Shown here: piece after piece, positions 6,390-7,208 of the stretch | How the letters are laid out: the number at the start of each line of letters is the position of its first letter | Numbering within the stretch: the first letter of the stretch is position 1 | Assembly (NCBI GenBank): GCA_002391555.1 | Contig: DGFG01000037.1 | Coordinates: 11,978 to 19,185, forward strand | Source of the DNA: Firmicutes bacterium UBA3906 | GTDB taxonomy: Bacteria; Bacillota; Clostridia; Caldicoprobacterales; DTU083 | Direction: 5' to 3' | Length of the DNA: 7,208 nucleotides | Translations under genes and position numbers: made by a program | Notes under the pieces: model-generated | Database searches by the model: none | What the model was told of the DNA's origin: nothing | Seen by the model: only the letters and a program-made list of their open reading frames with translations

Positions 6390-7208
6390 TTATAGTGAGT
6401 CAAGCTCCTCTTGAAGCTTTTTTAAATCCTCAATGATAGTAAGGTTTTGCGGACAAAGGCCCTCACATTGGCCACATTCTACACAGTTCTTTGCCTTGGC
6501 CTCCTCCTTCATATCCTGACCCCACCGCCATTTTGTTTCACCTACGTTACTATATATGCCATAGCCATTCCAAATGGAAAAGTTTCTTGGAATATCAACA
6601 CCTGCAGGGCAGGGCAAGCAGTACTCACAGCCAGTACAGCCATTTTTAGCCCTACTATTTAGCTCCTTTACCACTTGGTCTACTGCTTGATATTCTGCCT
6701 CACTTAGAGGCTTAAAGTCTTGATAGGTCTCTAAATTATCCTTTACCTGGTCCATATTAGACATGCCACTTAGGACAACCTTTACATTAGGCAGGGATGC
6801 TATCCATCTCATAGCCCATGAAGCTGTAGACATACCTGGAGTGACAGCATCGAAATGCTCTGTTATAGACTCAGGATAATTTGCCAGGTTTCCACCCTTG
6901 ATAGGTTCCATTATAACTAGGGGCACACCTAGCTTTTCTGTAAGCTCATAGCCCTTTAAGCCTGCCTGGATATCTGTATCCATATAATTTAATTGGATTT
7001 GGCAAAAGTCCCAGTCCCTATACTTTAGGATATACTCAAAGGCCTCATAATCATCATGGAATGAAAAACCTAAATATTTTATTTTGCCCTCTTCCTTTAA
7101 TTTTTCGCAAAATTCCAAGACCCCTAATTCCACCATCCTGTCAAAGGACTTTCTATTTAAGGCATGGAGCAGGTAAAAGTCCACATAATCCATTTGCAGC
7201 CTTTTAAG
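6390..7208 (-). CDS. Aldo/keto reductase with C-terminal ferredoxin-like cysteine domain, N-terminus off window
   Basis: The C-terminal 272 residues are visible. The frame is open to the right edge with LKRLQ before MDYVDFYLLH, so the Met at 7193 is internal and roughly the first 100 residues lie outside. DYVDFYLLH holds the conserved AKR strand and the His of the catalytic tetrad; the Asp, Tyr and Lys would be in the missing part. The barrel continues through YLGFSFHD, QIQLNYMD, VIMEPIKGG and VVLSGMSN. The tail has two cysteine clusters, CTGCEYCLPCP (C191, C194, C197, C200 counted from the edge) and CVECGQCEGLCP (C242, C245, C248, C252), typical of 4Fe-4S ferredoxin domains. This matches the COG1453-type 'aldo/keto reductase with 4Fe-4S domain' family of anaerobes, whose substrates are largely unknown. 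An electron input from ferredoxin or flavin proteins rather than NADPH alone is possible but unproven. The gene ends in LDSL-stop and has its own terminator about 100 bases on. Confidence 0.92.
   Translation of the reverse strand, partial: LKRLQMDYVDFYLLHALNRKSFDRMVELGVLEFCEKLKEEGKIKYLGFSFHDDYEAFEYILKYRDWDFCQIQLNYMDTDIQAGLKGYELTEKLGVPLVIMEPIKGGNLANYPESITEHFDAVTPGMSTASWAMRWIASLPNVKVVLSGMSNMDQVKDNLETYQDFKPLSEAEYQAVDQVVKELNSRAKNGCTGCEYCLPCPAGVDIPRNFSIWNGYGIYSNVGETKWRWGQDMKEEAKAKNCVECGQCEGLCPQNLTIIEDLKKLQEELDSL

Noticed and set aside
6447..6662. Plus-strand open frame of 71 codons opposite the aldo/keto reductase tail
   Set aside because: It is antisense to the conserved cysteine clusters and has no recognisable features of its own.
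1..7208. Defence system, toxin-antitoxin pair, phage or transposon
   Set aside because: All six genes belong to metabolic, redox, acetyltransferase or lipoprotein families. There are no transposase, integrase or nuclease motifs, no long terminal inverted repeats and no CRISPR-like repeat array.

Overview
This window looks like ordinary chromosomal DNA from an anaerobic, low-to-mid-GC Gram-positive bacterium (Bacillota, Clostridia- or Tissierellia-like). The evidence is strong GGAGG-type ribosome binding sites, ATG, GTG and TTG starts, Leu-CTA, Ile-ATA and Arg-AGG codon use, short intrinsic terminators, and redox proteins typical of anaerobes (a cysteine-motif flavoprotein and an aldo/keto reductase with a ferredoxin-like tail). 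No mobile element, CRISPR array, tRNA or rRNA is visible, and the composition looks uniform throughout.

Layout from left to right. On the minus strand lie the first 53 codons of a short-chain dehydrogenase, running off the left edge (1-161), preceded in transcription by a GNAT acetyltransferase of the streptothricin acetyltransferase (Sat) type (265-810). A 200-base divergent intergenic region follows. It leads into the only plus-strand gene, an NADPH-dependent FMN reductase/iron-sulfur-flavoprotein-like protein (1022-1654). That gene converges on a very large GH2 beta-galactosidase (1852-5274, minus). A 14-bp bidirectional terminator hairpin (1751-1787) sits between them, followed by a small degenerate tandem repeat. 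Upstream of the beta-galactosidase, on the same strand, is a lipoprotein with a C-terminal membrane anchor (5400-6092). Beyond a strong minus-strand terminator (6251-6289) is the C-terminal part of an aldo/keto reductase with two ferredoxin-like cysteine clusters (6390-7208, running off the right edge).

How the genes work together. They do not form one obvious pathway. The aldo/keto reductase is closed off by its own terminator. The lipoprotein and beta-galactosidase could be cotranscribed, because no terminator hairpin was found in the 125-base gap between them, but functionally they look unrelated. The acetyltransferase and dehydrogenase may form a two-gene transcript. No sugar transporter or regulator accompanies the beta-galactosidase here.

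Several starts have been corrected. For the flavoprotein, beta-galactosidase and lipoprotein genes, the longest open frame begins at a codon lying inside or overlapping the Shine-Dalgarno sequence, and the real start is 6-18 bases downstream. I do not see a convincing undescribed system. The points most worth a second look are the Sat-like resistance enzyme, the C-terminal tandem carbohydrate-binding-like modules on an apparently cytoplasmic beta-galactosidase, the compact cysteine motif of the flavoprotein, and the excess of CTAG tetranucleotides.
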